Source: Macrostomum hystrix (taxonomy: Eukaryota > Platyhelminthes > Macrostomidae). Taken from it: a stretch of 64,000 nt of DNA. Below, in pieces: positions 10,447 through 22,889 of this stretch. Positions within the stretch are counted from its first letter, which is position 1; each line of letters begins with the position of its first letter. The notes beneath the pieces are model-generated. The model searched no databases and was not told the origin of the DNA. It saw only the letters and a list, made by a program, of their open reading frames with translations. The stretch spans positions 62,001 to 126,000 of the forward strand of contig CATNEN010000005.1 in the NCBI GenBank assembly GCA_950097015.1, in the 5' to 3' direction. Made by a program: the position numbers and the translations under genes.

Positions 10447-13020
10447 TCTTTTAAAATGGTGCCAATGACGCAGAACGACGAATGGGAGTTGTCTATGGCC
10501 CATAGTAGCCGCATAGAGTTGTTTGGGGCACAGAAATTCAGCTGAGTTTTATTTTATATGAGAGACTTCGAGACTCTTCTGATTTGCGAATGGCTGGGTA
10601 GCCCCCAAGATCATTGTGGATTGTGCCACCAAATGAAGTTCTGCCAGCATTGGCACTGATGGAACTAAATATGAATTCAAGGGATCTGATGGAAGTGACG
10701 ACAAGTACTGACGAGACTATGTGGCATGGCACTAGTGATGCCCTCTTTGAATTGCACATCCAAGAGTATCTATGGCAACACCTTCACCCAGGGCTTGCCA
10801 AGGCTTTTGGCAGCATTCTGTACTGGATTTGTCATTATTACCCAGTTTAGGAATCTGAGACAGTCAGGACTGCATTGAACTGAACTTAGCAATGCTCAGT
10901 GCCATTTAAAAATGTTTCCCACCAGTTGTGTTACAAGTTGACATTATCTGCTTCATCATTCAACATTTTAAAAGAAGAAAATAATTTCGCAAACAAAATT
11001 AAATTTACGCCATTGCTTTAACTTTATTTAGCTACTATTTGTCATTATCCATTCATCATTAACCATTGTTTTAGTTTTCCTAGCTTTGCCTTTGCTTTGG
11101 GTACATGATAAGTATTGTTTATTCTAAAAATTACTACTTTCAATCATTATTAAAAATGCTTCACATTTTCTGAATGCATTATTCATTTAAATTAGCTAGA
11201 TATATATTATTGCTGACGAAATGACTACACAAGGCAAGGCAGCAATTACAATAGTTACAAGAATACCGATTTAATTGATTTAGAAATATTTACATAGGCT
11301 TTACAATACATATAAATAACACTGTCGAAGGAATAACATAAAATATTTTTTACCACCATTTGATTACGAAGTCAAAGACTGTGTACATATAAATATAAAG
11401 CCGGTAATCTAATCTATAACTAGTAGTACGCAAAATATTTGCGTGTTCGACTTGCAGAATTACACCGTAGATTTAGAAGCGACAGAGAACGTGCTTTAAA
11501 TTACAAAATAAGTACAAAATAAATTACAAAAGCAACAACGCAGTCATTAATCATCTCACTTAACTTAAAAAAATTATTTCGAGTCATTGAAATTGAATCG
11601 GTTGTTTCTTACTTCCAGTTAAACAAAGAACTACAGAAAAACTAATGAAAAAATCATTAATCAGTTTTAGTACTGTCAGTTTATGTTTTAAAAGTTGCTT
11701 ATTTGTTTCTGCTTTAAGGACAAATTGATTTTAGGCACGCTCGTAAATAGGCAGACAGACTTTTTTAACTGTGCATTAATATATTTCTAAATCTTCGCCA
11801 GCTAAAAATGTTCCCTTACTAATTAGCAGTCATTTAGTACATTAGCAGTCAAAATCAAAGCTTACCTTTGGGAGCAGTTACTTGCCTATTTACCTGATTT
11901 ACCTATCGCAAAATTTCACTCGATCTATTTCTTTTATTTTTATTGAACCAAAACTTCGGACCTTCTAAAAATTTTAAAATTCTAAATTTCTATTTTTTAC
12001 TTTTATATTTAGATTTTAATAGAAATGTTTTAATACAAGAAAATATATACAGCAGTAGAGCCCCAACAAGGGCTGACCTGCAGTCCAGATTGGACAAGGC
12101 CGTTTAACAACAACCTTTGGGAGCAAATGAGCGATGATATTTACATTCAGATGACTAAACTAAAGTTATACTTTTTGAGTAGACACAAGTTCGCTGCTTT
12201 ATTGCTTTGCGTGCATTTTCCTACGCGGTTTCACGAGTAATTAAAACATGGGAAGTTTACATTTTCATCAGAAATCGAAATAATGTCTCAACTAATTTAC
12301 ATCATGCGTACATATGTATTCGAACATATGCATATTACACGTACTACATGTTTCCGTAAAATTATTCGAAGCTCACTCTGCCAAATTGAATTGGTAAATA
12401 GTAAATTTAGACATTCAAATTATTAGTAGCGTATACATATTACTGTATTATATATAAGAAACTAAGGTTTCATTTACTGGATTAGTAAAGTAAAGTAATG
12501 ATCGGGATATAACAAAAACACAAAAGTTTTGTTACTTGTAAAAAACGAAACACAAGGATTTCGCAATATTTTATTTTATTTTTAATTGGTACAATTATTT
12601 CCCATTAAATACTCTGACGAAGAGGATTAAAAGGTTCATAAATACCAGAGGCCTTAGAAAGAGCAGTTATGCGTATTTTTAAAAGTAACAAAGTTTTTAA
12701 GATTACTCTACTAAACTTTTAGTTCAACGAGTATACATTCTTTCTAATGCATTTGTTGCATGCAGAAATTAATTCAAGTTATCGTATCGCCAACACGGTA
12801 CATGCTGTCCTTATCCAGTAAATTTAAAGTCAATTTAAATGTAAAACAATAATATCAAGTAAAAGTTACTACAAAGAATTGATAATCCAATAACAGGTTA
12901 GTCTAATATTTAACAATTTCACGAAGACAATTTCATATACAAGCACAATCTGTATGAAAATTTTTGAGATCGTGCATAGATTAGCAGTATTAGAACAGTG
13001 AGAATTTTCGAATAATTGAG
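10447..13020. other. spacer: retrotransposon 3' flank and GLI 3' region
   Basis: The first 100 bp or so may be retrotransposon 3' UTR. From about 10.9 to 13.0 kb the DNA is AT-rich, single-copy and free of plausible exons. It lies downstream of the GLI stop codon on the minus strand, so much of it may be a long 3' UTR; several minus-strand AATAAA motifs occur (for example near 11025 and 12570), but I cannot choose among them. Confidence 0.4.
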
Positions 13021-13246
13021 TCAGGCCCACTGACACTGCGCTAATACCATATTAGCCGAGCAACAATCTATCTGCCATCCGTCATCTTCAATGACCAACT
13101 CGCCTGGCTGAGCAGCTGAGCTCATTGTGTCTTGAAGGCAGGATAAGTCTTCCATGGACACTGAGGGAACATCTGACAACTCGGCTGGTCTTGCCTGCTG
13201 ACACTGATCAACCTGCTGGCTAGGATAACCATGAGGAGGAGAAAAG

Positions 13247-13281
<35 letters not shown>

Positions 13282-16200
13282 ATGGTAACATTGCTGACAA
13301 GGTTGGCTTTGATGAATATTTGAGTGCGCATGCGAATCATGTGGCGGAAACTGATGATAATGCTGGGGAAAATGATGAGGCGAATCTGAAATTAAAACCG
13401 GCAGTTCGGCTGAGACTACTTACTTTAAATTAATTATAGTAGTATTGTGCGCGAATGTTTGTTTGATTATATTTTCAACTCACCAAAACTCCACGGCAAT
13501 CTCCAGGAGGTTGACAATTCGCTCTGTTCCGAGGTTTGTCGACTCTGTTGCCAGGAGTTTGACGATGGCGGCGGTGGTAGCAACGGTGGCGGTGTCGGAG
13601 CCAGAGATGATTGATGCCCACCTGCAGCATTGTTGCCATGAAAGCCGCTGCCGCTGCCCGAAGCCAACGAGCCTCGCCCAGATGAGGAGGGGCAGCAGCT
13701 CACGCTGCTAGAGCTGTCGGTGGCGGCTGAGATTGTGGAAGCTGCAGATGTATTAGCGCCGTCTTGCAGTCGATGAACGGTTTGACGATCCGATGACAAC
13801 AAAGTTGAACAGGTGGACGATAATTCCGGTTCCAACTTCAACAAGTCCTTGGATGAGACCGCTGCGGAGGGTTTGAGATGCTTGCATGTCTGTATTCTTC
13901 CTCTCATCAAACCTCATTTCTTACTCACTAGACACTTTATTTCACCACCCACACCATTCATCATTTTCCCCATTACATTCTTGTTTTCCCTATCCCAATT
14001 TGATATTCCTAATTCCTTCCTCATTTATCATGTTCCATTCCTAATTTTCCCCCAACGCTTTCCTCATTTCCGCGAATACCATTTCATATTTTTCCACCCC
14101 ATTCCTTAATTTCCCAATCACATTCCTTATTTCCCAATCACATTCCTCATTTCCCAATCACATTCGTCATTTCCCAATCACATTCCTTAATTTCCCAATC
14201 ACATTCCTTATTTCCCAATCACATTCCTTAATTTCCCAATCACATTCCTTAATTTCCCAATCACATTCCTTATTTCCCAATCACATTCCTCATTTTCCAA
14301 TCACATTCCTTAATTTCCCAATCACATTCCTTAATTTCCCAATCACATTCCTTATTTCCCAATCACATTCCTCATTTTCCAATCACATTCCTTAATTTTC
14401 CAATCACATTCTCCTTTCGCCCATCACATTTCTTGCCCATTCATGTCAGTTGAAATCATCCGTTAGCTCTCACCCGGAGCAGCGTCAGCGAAGCATTTCA
14501 ACCGGTTCTGAATGAAACAATGCTGCTCCTCTTGCTTAACAAGACTAGCAACCGCAGCTAGCTTTGTTCCCTTCCTATTAATTCTCCCCAGTCTTGGTCG
14601 CGGCTGGGCCACCATCAACAGCTGATCCACCGGGCCGGCTAAACCCGGAGCAAAATATCCCTCATCGTCAGGTTCGTCGAATTCTCCTCCGAGATCCGCG
14701 GCTTCCAGCCAGCATTGGTCCATCGCGGCCGAGAACGGCTGCCTCGGTGAATAGTCAGAATCTCCGGCTACAAGAGTCCGGCTGCCGACGCTCGCGCTGC
14801 TCACAGGCGTTCCACCTCTGCCGCCGACTCCGCCGCCTTCGCCAGCACCAGCTTTGTAACCGCCACCGTTGGATCTTCCATAGCGTCTAAGCCGATTCTC
14901 TTCCGCTTTGGAGCTCCAGCTTTCGCCTTTGAACTTCTTGGTGGCGTAGGCTTCCGCACCGTGCACCGTTTTGATGTGCTTGCGAAGCGAGCTTGGGTCC
15001 GTGTACCGCTTGCCACAGCCGCTGGCTGCTCGGCACTGGTACGGCTTCTCGGTAGAGTGAGTCCGATTCTGATGCTTCGCACGATCCGAGGCGTTTGAGA
15101 ACGCTTTGCCGCAGCCTGGAACCTCGCAAGGGTAGGGCTTCTCGCCAGTGTGTGATCGGAAGTGAGTCTTTATATTCTCTAGCCGCGAGTAGGCCTTCGT
15201 GCAGCCCGGGAACTGTGGGATCGGTTAGTAATTTGAGCATCGGTTAGTCTCAACGATGGAATATCCTGTCTCTAGGATGGAATGTCCTGTCTCTACGATG
15301 GAATATCCTGTCTCTACGATAGAATATCCTGTCTCTACGATGGAATATCCTGTCTCTACGATGGAATATTCTGTCTGTACGATGGAATGTCCTGTCTCTA
15401 CGATGGAATATCCTGTCTCTACGATGGAATATCCTGTCTCTTGGATGGAATATCCTGTCTCTTGGATGGAATATCCTGTCTCTACGATGGAATGTCCTGT
15501 CTCTACGATGGAATTTCCTGTCTCTAGGATGGAATGTCCTGTCTCTACGATGGAATATCCTGTCTCTTGGATGGAATATCCTGTCTCTAGGATGGAATGT
15601 CCTGTCTCTACGATGGAATATCCTGTCTCTACGATGGAATATCCTGTCTCTTGGATGGAATATCCTGTCTCTTGGATGGAATATCCTGTCTCTACGATGG
15701 AATGTCCTGTCTCTACGATGGAATATCCTGTCTCTACGATGGAATTTCCTGTCTCTAGGATGGAATGTCCTGTCTCTACGATGGAATATCCTGTCTCTAT
15801 GATAGAATATCCTGTCTCTAAGATGGAATATCCTGTCTCTAGGATGGAATATCCTGTCTCAACGATGGAATATCCTGTCTCAACGTTGGAATATCCTGTC
15901 TCAACGTTGGAATATCCTGTCTCAACGTTGGAATATCCTGTCTCAACGATGGAATCCACAATTTAGAACTTACCGAGCATTTGTAGGGCTTCTCTCCTGT
16001 GTGTCGTCTGACATGGACATTTAGCATATAGAGAGCTTTGAACGGCTTCAAATGGCGACTGCAGCCCTGCCAGTGACAGACAAACTCCTTGCTATCGCCG
16101 CTGCCTTTCACATGCAGTTCATTCACGTGCTGCGGGTTTGTGGCGAGTTCATAAATCCACGGCTTCATAAATTCACGAGCTCAAGTTAATTCAAGACTAC

Positions 16201-17104
16201 TCACATCGACCAGTTCAGTATTCGTCGCGAAATGTTCGCAACAGCCTGTCCAACCACATTCAGTTGCCACACTGCCGCTGCCTGTTCCATCTAGCTCATA
16301 TTCGTCCTCGGGTTCATCATTAGCCGCCTTCTTGTCCTGACTGTCCTCGGCTTCGTTGTCAAAATTGTCGGCGTTGTCTTCAGTGGACGAATTCTGTTCA
16401 TTAGGCGCTTTGTCAAAACTCGCAGAAGATGTCAGCACCGACGACTTCTGTCGATAGAAAACCGTATTTGCAGCGGCGGCTGCGGCGGCGGCGGCTGCGG
16501 CGGCGGTGATGTTTGTCGGCGGTGTCCTTGTCGGCGGGAAAAGTGGCGAGCCGCCGCCGCCGCCGCCACCGCCGCTGCCAAATGAGGCTGCCGACAGATG
16601 GCCGATAGATCCGTGGCTGCCGCGCGAGCTCGGCGACCTCTTGGATCCCAGCACCGGAATCCAGGTCAGGCAGTCGTGCGAAGCTGTCACCTGGCTGAGC
16701 TCCAAGTTGAAAGCGGAGTTGTCAACGGACGACTGGGACATTGCGCGTTTATTTGCTCCGCTGCCAAACTGATCGACAGCCGGCTGCTGCTGTTGCTGTT
16801 GAAATTGAGTCGGTGGAAACAATGGCGTGTAAGCGCCGCGAGCTGCGTAATGCGGCGAATATGGCTGCCACGGATTCGGCTGCTGCTGCTGCTGCTGCTG
16901 ATATGACAGGTGCTGCTGGTACTGCTGATAATGCTGTGGCTGCACTGTGAAGCTGGGGTTCGTTGGCACTGATCTGGCTCCATTTGGCAAGGGCTGAGAA
17001 TAGAATGCTGGATGATGCTGATAATGATGATGAAGCTGCTGCTGTTGAGGCTGCATTTGCTGCTGATACAAAGGGTGACGAAAGTTGGACGGCGTTGTTT
17101 CCAT
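13021..17104 (-). CDS. GLI: GLI/Ci-family five-zinc-finger transcription factor (Hedgehog effector)
   Basis: Exons: 17104-16205, 16129-15974, 15212-14474, about 13900-13484 and 13385-13021 (stop 13023-13021), giving about 858 residues. GLI proteins are DNA-binding effectors of Hedgehog signalling. All five C2H2 fingers are present: finger 1 (CGWTGC...HVNELH) is split by a 75-bp intron; then [10 protein letters not shown]...[17 protein letters not shown]...[23 protein letters not shown] and [20 protein letters not shown]. Upstream is a KR..S.SS..SFNL segment and SIGHLS (residues 166-171), equivalent to the SUFU-binding SYGHLS box with Tyr changed to Ile. The N-terminus is Q/H-rich, with poly-Gly and poly-Ala runs. 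The ATG at 17104 is the first Met of the exon; the frame is open upstream, so another 5' exon is possible. The 13.9-kb acceptor is weak: phase requires AG at 13902-13901, whereas the better-looking CAG at 13890 is out of phase. Confidence 0.93.
13925..14430. repeat. minisatellite, 20-21-bp unit, GLI intron
   Basis: From about 14100 there are some 15 units of CACATTCCTTAATTTCCCAA with a T present or absent; 13925-14100 holds decayed units of the same flavour. The array fills the intron between the post-finger exon and the next one. Confidence 0.85.
15250..15958. repeat. minisatellite, 21-bp unit, GLI intron between fingers 2 and 3
   Basis: About 33 units of ATGGAATATCCTGTCTCTAC plus G, with TTGG, TAGG and AACG variants. 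It fills the intron that splits finger 3 after its first cysteine (KCS|FPGC). The period is divisible by 3, so frames stay open on both strands without being genes. Confidence 0.95.
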
Positions 17105-17559
17105 GACAACTACAGACGCCGCTGACTGATTGTAAAAATAGTTTCTCGCTTTGAGATCTGTTTGAATAGAAGTCCAGTTTAGAATGACCAAGCATTAGCT
17201 AATCAATGTTTTTATAATTGATTTACTCGAAATCTTGGATAGATTTTACTGGTTATATTTATGTCCTAACATGATATGGTCTGTCTTTGCAGTGTGGGTA
17301 ATTAATCATTTAAGCATTCCTAGACACAGAATAACTCTATTAATTAATTAATTCTGATAAGCGCGCCATGAGCCAAGGCTAGAGAGACGAGCGCTAATTT
17401 GATAATTTACTATTTGTTGCAGCACCTATACAAAGTAGCAAATTTTGAGATTTTACTGTGGAAAAAAAGGAAAAAAATGCTAGAAAAAATGCAGAAGGCA
17501 AGACAAAAGATAAGATGTTTGGAAAAGTAAGGATAACGGCGAGAGCGAAAGGATATGAA
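17105..17559. other. GLI 5' flank
   Basis: The GLI exon frame remains open to about 17191, with an acceptor-like AACAG at about 17160. The rest is AT-rich single-copy DNA in which I see no exon. Confidence 0.4.
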
Positions 17560-18300
17560 GGGGAAATGGCGAGGGAGACGCAGGGGAATGGCGAGGGAGA
17601 CGCAGGGGAATGGCGAGGGAGGCATGGGAGGAATGGCGAAGGAGGCACGGGGGAATGGCGAAGGAGGCACGGGGGAATGGCGAGGGAGGCACGGGAGGAA
17701 TGGCGAAGGAGGCACGGGGGAATGGCGAAGGAGGCACGGGGGAATGGCGAGGGAGGCACGGGAGGAATGGCGAAGGAGGCACGGGGGAATGGCGAGGGAG
17801 GCACGGGGGGAATGGCGAGGAAGGCACGGGGGGGAATGGCGAGGGAGGCACGGGGGGAATGGCGAGGGAGGCACGGGGGGAATCAAGGACCACTAGTAGA
17901 TAGCACTAGTAGATACTACTCTAGCACTAGATAGCACTAGTAGATACTACTCTACTTGAGTAGTCCGTGGGGGGAATGGCGAGGGAGGCACGGGGGGAAT
18001 GGCGAGGGAGGCACGGGGGGGAATGGCGAGGGAGGCACGGGGGGGAATCAAGGACCACTAGTAGATAGCACTAGTAGATACTACTCTAGCACTAGATAGC
18101 ACTAGTAGATACTACTCTACTTAAGTAGTCCGTCGGGGGAACGGCGAGGGAGGCACGGGGGGAATGGCGAGGGAGGCACGGGGGGAATGGCGAGGGAGGC
18201 ACGGGGGGGAATGGCGAGGGAGGCACGGGGAAGGCGAGGAAGACACGGGCGAATGGCGAGGGAGGCACGGGGGGGAATGGCGAGGGAGAAAATGGGGAAG
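17560..18300. repeat. G-rich minisatellite, 22-24-bp unit, interrupted by a duplicated 80-bp insert
   Basis: Units of the type GGCACGGGGGAATGGCGAGG, with G-runs of 4-7 on the plus strand. Two near-identical inserts of about 80 bp (about 17888-17970 and 18052-18133), rich in ACTAGTAGATA motifs, interrupt it; the first ends in a 7-bp hairpin at 17946-17964. Confidence 0.9.
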
Positions 18301-19390
18301 AGGTGATGTTGCAACTAAGCACGTGTTGTGAAATAGCGATAAACAGATTCAACTTACCAACATTAATTAATAAGTTGAAAGCATTCTCACTTGGTTATTC
18401 TAGATATAGTAAATCCAAGTAAATTTATGGAATAAAAAGATAACGTGTGAAAGCATTTAAATCCTTAATTAATGTTAAACTTTCGTGCTAAACTTTAACT
18501 GATAAAGCTTTAGTTCCTACAAGCATAAACTTAGAATTTTTTTTCTAAACTGCTCAGCGACAATAAGCGAATCATAGCGAGGGTAATAAACTACGTTGTC
18601 TTGCTTTACAGTTGTTGCCATAAATTTGTGATAGTTAATATAGGAAAGGCAGACACAGATAGATGTTGAGAGAAGAGAATGGGTGGTGCATGAACTATAA
18701 ACAGACCCGTATTTTACTGGCCAGCGTGAGAATAGCTTATAGAGAATCTTGGAAAAACTGAACTCACCTTTGTCTACATTCTACGAGCTGCATGCTATAC
18801 AGCTAAAGCTTTTCAATTCTAGCGCTGTAAAACGGACAATAGAAAAGATTCTTCGCAATTTCCATGTCTGTCTCATTTTCGCCAGAATGTTCAATGTTAG
18901 TAAATGAGTAAGAAATATAGATTTAGGACAGATAGTCAGAGAGTGAGAAGACAGTCTTGTACTCGTACTGTGTAGAACTGAAAGCTTCATTCCACAGTAG
19001 TTTTGTGTGAGATTTCTTAATTATAAAAATAAATCCCATTGTTAAACAGCGTTGAAACTACGAGAGTAACTTTCATGTTTAAAGTGCTAAAAAACTATGA
19101 ATAAACCTGGGTTCTTATGTTTGCCACATTTTCCACCAGCTACAGAACATGAACTCGGTGGGGAATTAAATATCAAGCATTTTTAACTTCCTAATGTGTT
19201 AAAATTGCACTTTTCTTAAGCTTTTCGTGTAGAGAAGAATTTAGTTATATCGATCTTTACACATTCGCTACTAAGTTTTCTATAACAAAATAAATTAAAA
19301 TCCATTTTTTCTTAAAAACACACAGGCAAATTTAATCCCGACTTCAACCTGTCCTATAGGAAAATCCCAATTCCATCAATCGACATTTCA
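18301..19390. other. AT-rich single-copy spacer
   Basis: No recognisable gene or repeat. The longest frame (70 codons, minus, 18781-18990) has no domain or coding signature. Confidence 0.4.
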
Positions 19391-19394
19391 AGAT

Positions 19395-22300
19395 ACAAAT
19401 CCCAAGGATGTCAGGAAGCTACAGAAATCCAAGTCCCAACTCGGTGGGGATGTCAGGAAGCTACAGAAGTCCAAATCCCAAATCGGTGGGGATGACAGGA
19501 AGCTACAGAAATCCAAATCCCAACTCGGTGGGGATGTCAGGAAGCTACAGAAATCCAAATCCCAACTCGGTGGGGATGTCAGGAAGCTACAGAAATCCAA
19601 ATCCCAACTCGGTGGGGATGTCAGGAAGCTACAGAAATCCAAATCCCAACTCGGTGGGGATGTCAGGAAGCTACAGAAATCCAAATCCCAATTCGGTGGG
19701 GATGTCAGGAAGCTACAGAAATCCAAATCCCAAGGATGTCAGGAAGCTACAGAAATCCAAATCCCAACTCGGTGGGGATGTCAGGAAGCTACAGAAATCC
19801 AAATCCCAACTCGGTGGGGATGTCAGGAAGCTACAGAAATCCAAATCCCAACTCGGTGGGGATGTCAGGAAGCTACAGAAATCCAAATCCCAACTCGGTG
19901 GTGATGTCAGGAAGCTACAGAAATCCAAATCCCAACTCGGTGGGGATGTCAGGAAGCTACAGAAATCCAAATCCCAACTCGGTGGGGATGACAGGAAGCT
20001 ACAGAAATCCAAATCCCAACTCGGTGGGGATGTCAGGAAGCTACAGAAATCCAAATCCCAAGGATGTCAGGAAGCTACAGAAATCCAAATCCCAACTCGG
20101 TGGGGATGACAGGAAGCTACAGAAATCTAAATCCCAACTCGGTGGGGATGTCAGGAAGCAAAAGAAATCCAAATCCCAACTCGGTGGGGATGTCAGGAAG
20201 CTACAGAAATCCAAATCCCAACTCGGTGGGGATGACAGGAAGCTACAGAAATCCAAATCCCAACTCGGTGGGGATGTCAGGAAGCTACAGAAATCCAAAT
20301 CCCAACTCGGTGGGGATGACAGGAAGCTACAGAAATCCAAATCCCAACTCGGTGGGGATGACAGGAAGCTACAGAAATCCAAATCCCAACTCGGTGGGGA
20401 TGTCAGGAAGCTACAGAAATCCAAATCCCAATTCGGTGGGGATGACAGGAAGCTACAGAAATCCAAATCCCAACTCGGTGGGGATGACAGGAAGCTACAG
20501 AAATCCAAATCCCAACTCGGTGGGGATGTCAGGAAGCTACAGAAATCCAAATCCCAATTCGGTGGGGATGACAGGAAGCTACAGAAATCCAAATCCCAAC
20601 TCGGTGGGGATGTCAGGAAGCTACAGAAGTCCAAATCCCAAATCGGTGGGGATGACAGGAAGCTACAGAAATCCAAATCCCAACTCGGTGGGGATGACAG
20701 GAAGCTACAGAAATCCAAATCCCAACTCGGTGGGGATGTCAGGAAGCTACAGAAATCCAAATCCCAACTCGGTGGGGATGTCAGGAAGCTACAGAAATCC
20801 AAATCCCAACTCGGTGGGGATGACAGGAAGCTACAGAAATCCAAATCCCAACTCGGTGGGGATGACACGAAGCTACAGAAATCCAAATCCCAACTCGGTG
20901 GGGATGTCAGGAAGCTACAGAAATCCAAATCCCAATTCGGTGGGGATGTCAGGAAGCTACAGAAATCCAAATCCCAATTCGGTGGGGATGTCAGGAAGCT
21001 ACAGAAATCCAAATCCCAATTCGGTGGGGATGTCAGGAAGCTCCAGAAATCCAAATCCCGATTCGGTCGGGATGTCAGGAAGCTACAGAAATCCAAATCC
21101 CAATTCGGTGGGGATGTCAGGAAGCTACAGAAATCCAAATCCCAACTCGGTGGGGATGTCAGGAAGCTACAGAAATCGAAATCCCAACTCGGTGGGGATG
21201 TCAGGAAGCTACAGAAATCTAAATGCCAACTCGGTGGGGATGTCAGGAAGCTACAGAAATCCAAATCCCAACTCTGTGGGGATGTCAAGAAGCTACAGAA
21301 ATCCAAATCCCAAATCGGTGGGGATGACAGGAAGCTACAGAAATCCAAATCCCAACTCGGTGGGGATGACAGGAAGCTACAGAAATCCAAATCCCAACTC
21401 GGTGGGGATGTCAGGAAGCTACAGAAATCCAAATCCCAACTCGGTGGGGATGTCAGGAAGCTACAGAAATCCAAATCCCAACTCGGTGGGGATGACAGGA
21501 AGCTACAGAAATCCAAATCCCAACTCGGTGGGGATGACAGGAAGCTACAGAAATCCAAATCCCAACTCGGTGGGGATGTCAGGAAGCTACAGAAATCCAA
21601 ATCCCAATTCGGTGGGGATGTCAGGAAGCTACAGAAATCCAAATCCCAATTCGGTGGGGATGTCAGGAAGCTACAGAAATCCAAATCCCAATTCGGTGGG
21701 GATGTCAGGAAGCTCCAGAAATCCAAATCCCGATTCGGTCGGGATGTCAGGAAGCTACAGAAATCCAAATCCCAATTCGGTGGGGATGTCAGGAAGCTAC
21801 AGAAATCCAAATCCCAACTCGGTGGGGATGTCAGGAAGCTACAGAAATCGAAATCCCAACTCGGTGGGGATGTCAGGAAGCTACAGAAATCTAAATGCCA
21901 ACTCGGTGGGGATGTCAGGAAGCTACAGAAATCCAAATCCCAACTCTGTGGGGATGTCAAGAAGCTACAGAAATCCAAATCCCGATTCGGTGGGGTTGTC
22001 AAAAAGCTACAGAAATCCAAATCCCAATTCTGTGGGGATGTCAGGAAGCAAAAGAAATTTAAATGCCAACTCGGTGGGGATGTCAGGAAGCTACAGAAAT
22101 CCAAATCCCAACTCGGTGGGGATGTCAGGAAGCTACAGAAATCCAAATGCCAACTCGGTGGGGATGTCAGGAAGCTACAGAAATCCAAATCCCAACTCGG
22201 TGGGGTTGTCAAAAAGCTACAGAAATCCAAATCCCAACTCGGTGGGGATGTCAGGAAGCTACAGAAATCCAAATCCCAATTCGGTGGGGATGTCAGGAAG

Positions 22301-22885
22301 CTACAGAAATCCAAATCCCAACTCGGTGGGGATGTCAGGAAGCTACAGAAATCCAAATCCCAACTCGGTGGGGATGTCAGGAAGCTACAGAAATCCAAAT
22401 CCCAACTCGGTGGGGATGTCAGGAAGCTACAGAAATCCAAGTCCCAACTCGGTGGGGATGTCAGGAAGCTACAGAAATCCAAGTCCCAAGGATGTCAGGA
22501 AGCTACAGAAATCCAAATCCCAACTCGGTGGGGATGTCAGGAAGCTCCAGAAATCGAAATCCCAACTCGGTGGGGATGTCAGGAAGCTAAAAAAATTCAA
22601 ATCCCAACTCGGTGGGGATGTCAAGAAGCTGCAGAAATCCAAATCCCAACTCGGTGGGGATGTCAAGAAGCTACAGAAATCCAAATCCCAACTCGGTGGG
22701 GATGTCAAGAAGCTACAGAAATCCAAATCCCAACTCGGTGGGGATGTCAGGAAGCTCCAGAAATCCAAATCCCAACTCGGTGGGGATGTCAAGAAGCTAC
22801 AGAAATCCAAATCCCGATTCGGTGGGGATGTCAGGAAGCTCCAGAAATCCAAATCCCAACTCGGTGGGGATGTCAAGAAACTACA
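19395..22885. repeat. minisatellite, 42-bp unit, about 83 copies with 672-bp higher-order repeat
   Basis: The unit is GATGTCAGGAAGCTACAGAA, then ATCCAAATCCCAACTCGGTG, then GG. A few shortened units (near 19728, 20060 and 22490) break the register. A variant block with CTCCAG and CCCGATTCGGTCGG recurs at 21041 and 21713, exactly 672 bp or 16 units apart, so a 16-mer block was duplicated. Since 42 is divisible by 3 and the unit lacks stops in several frames, frames of about 1,054 and 965 codons (plus) and 813 codons (minus) stay open. Confidence 0.97.
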
Positions 22886-22889
22886 AAAC

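Noticed and set aside
18781-18990. 70-codon minus-strand frame
   Set aside because: AT-rich spacer, no recognisable feature.
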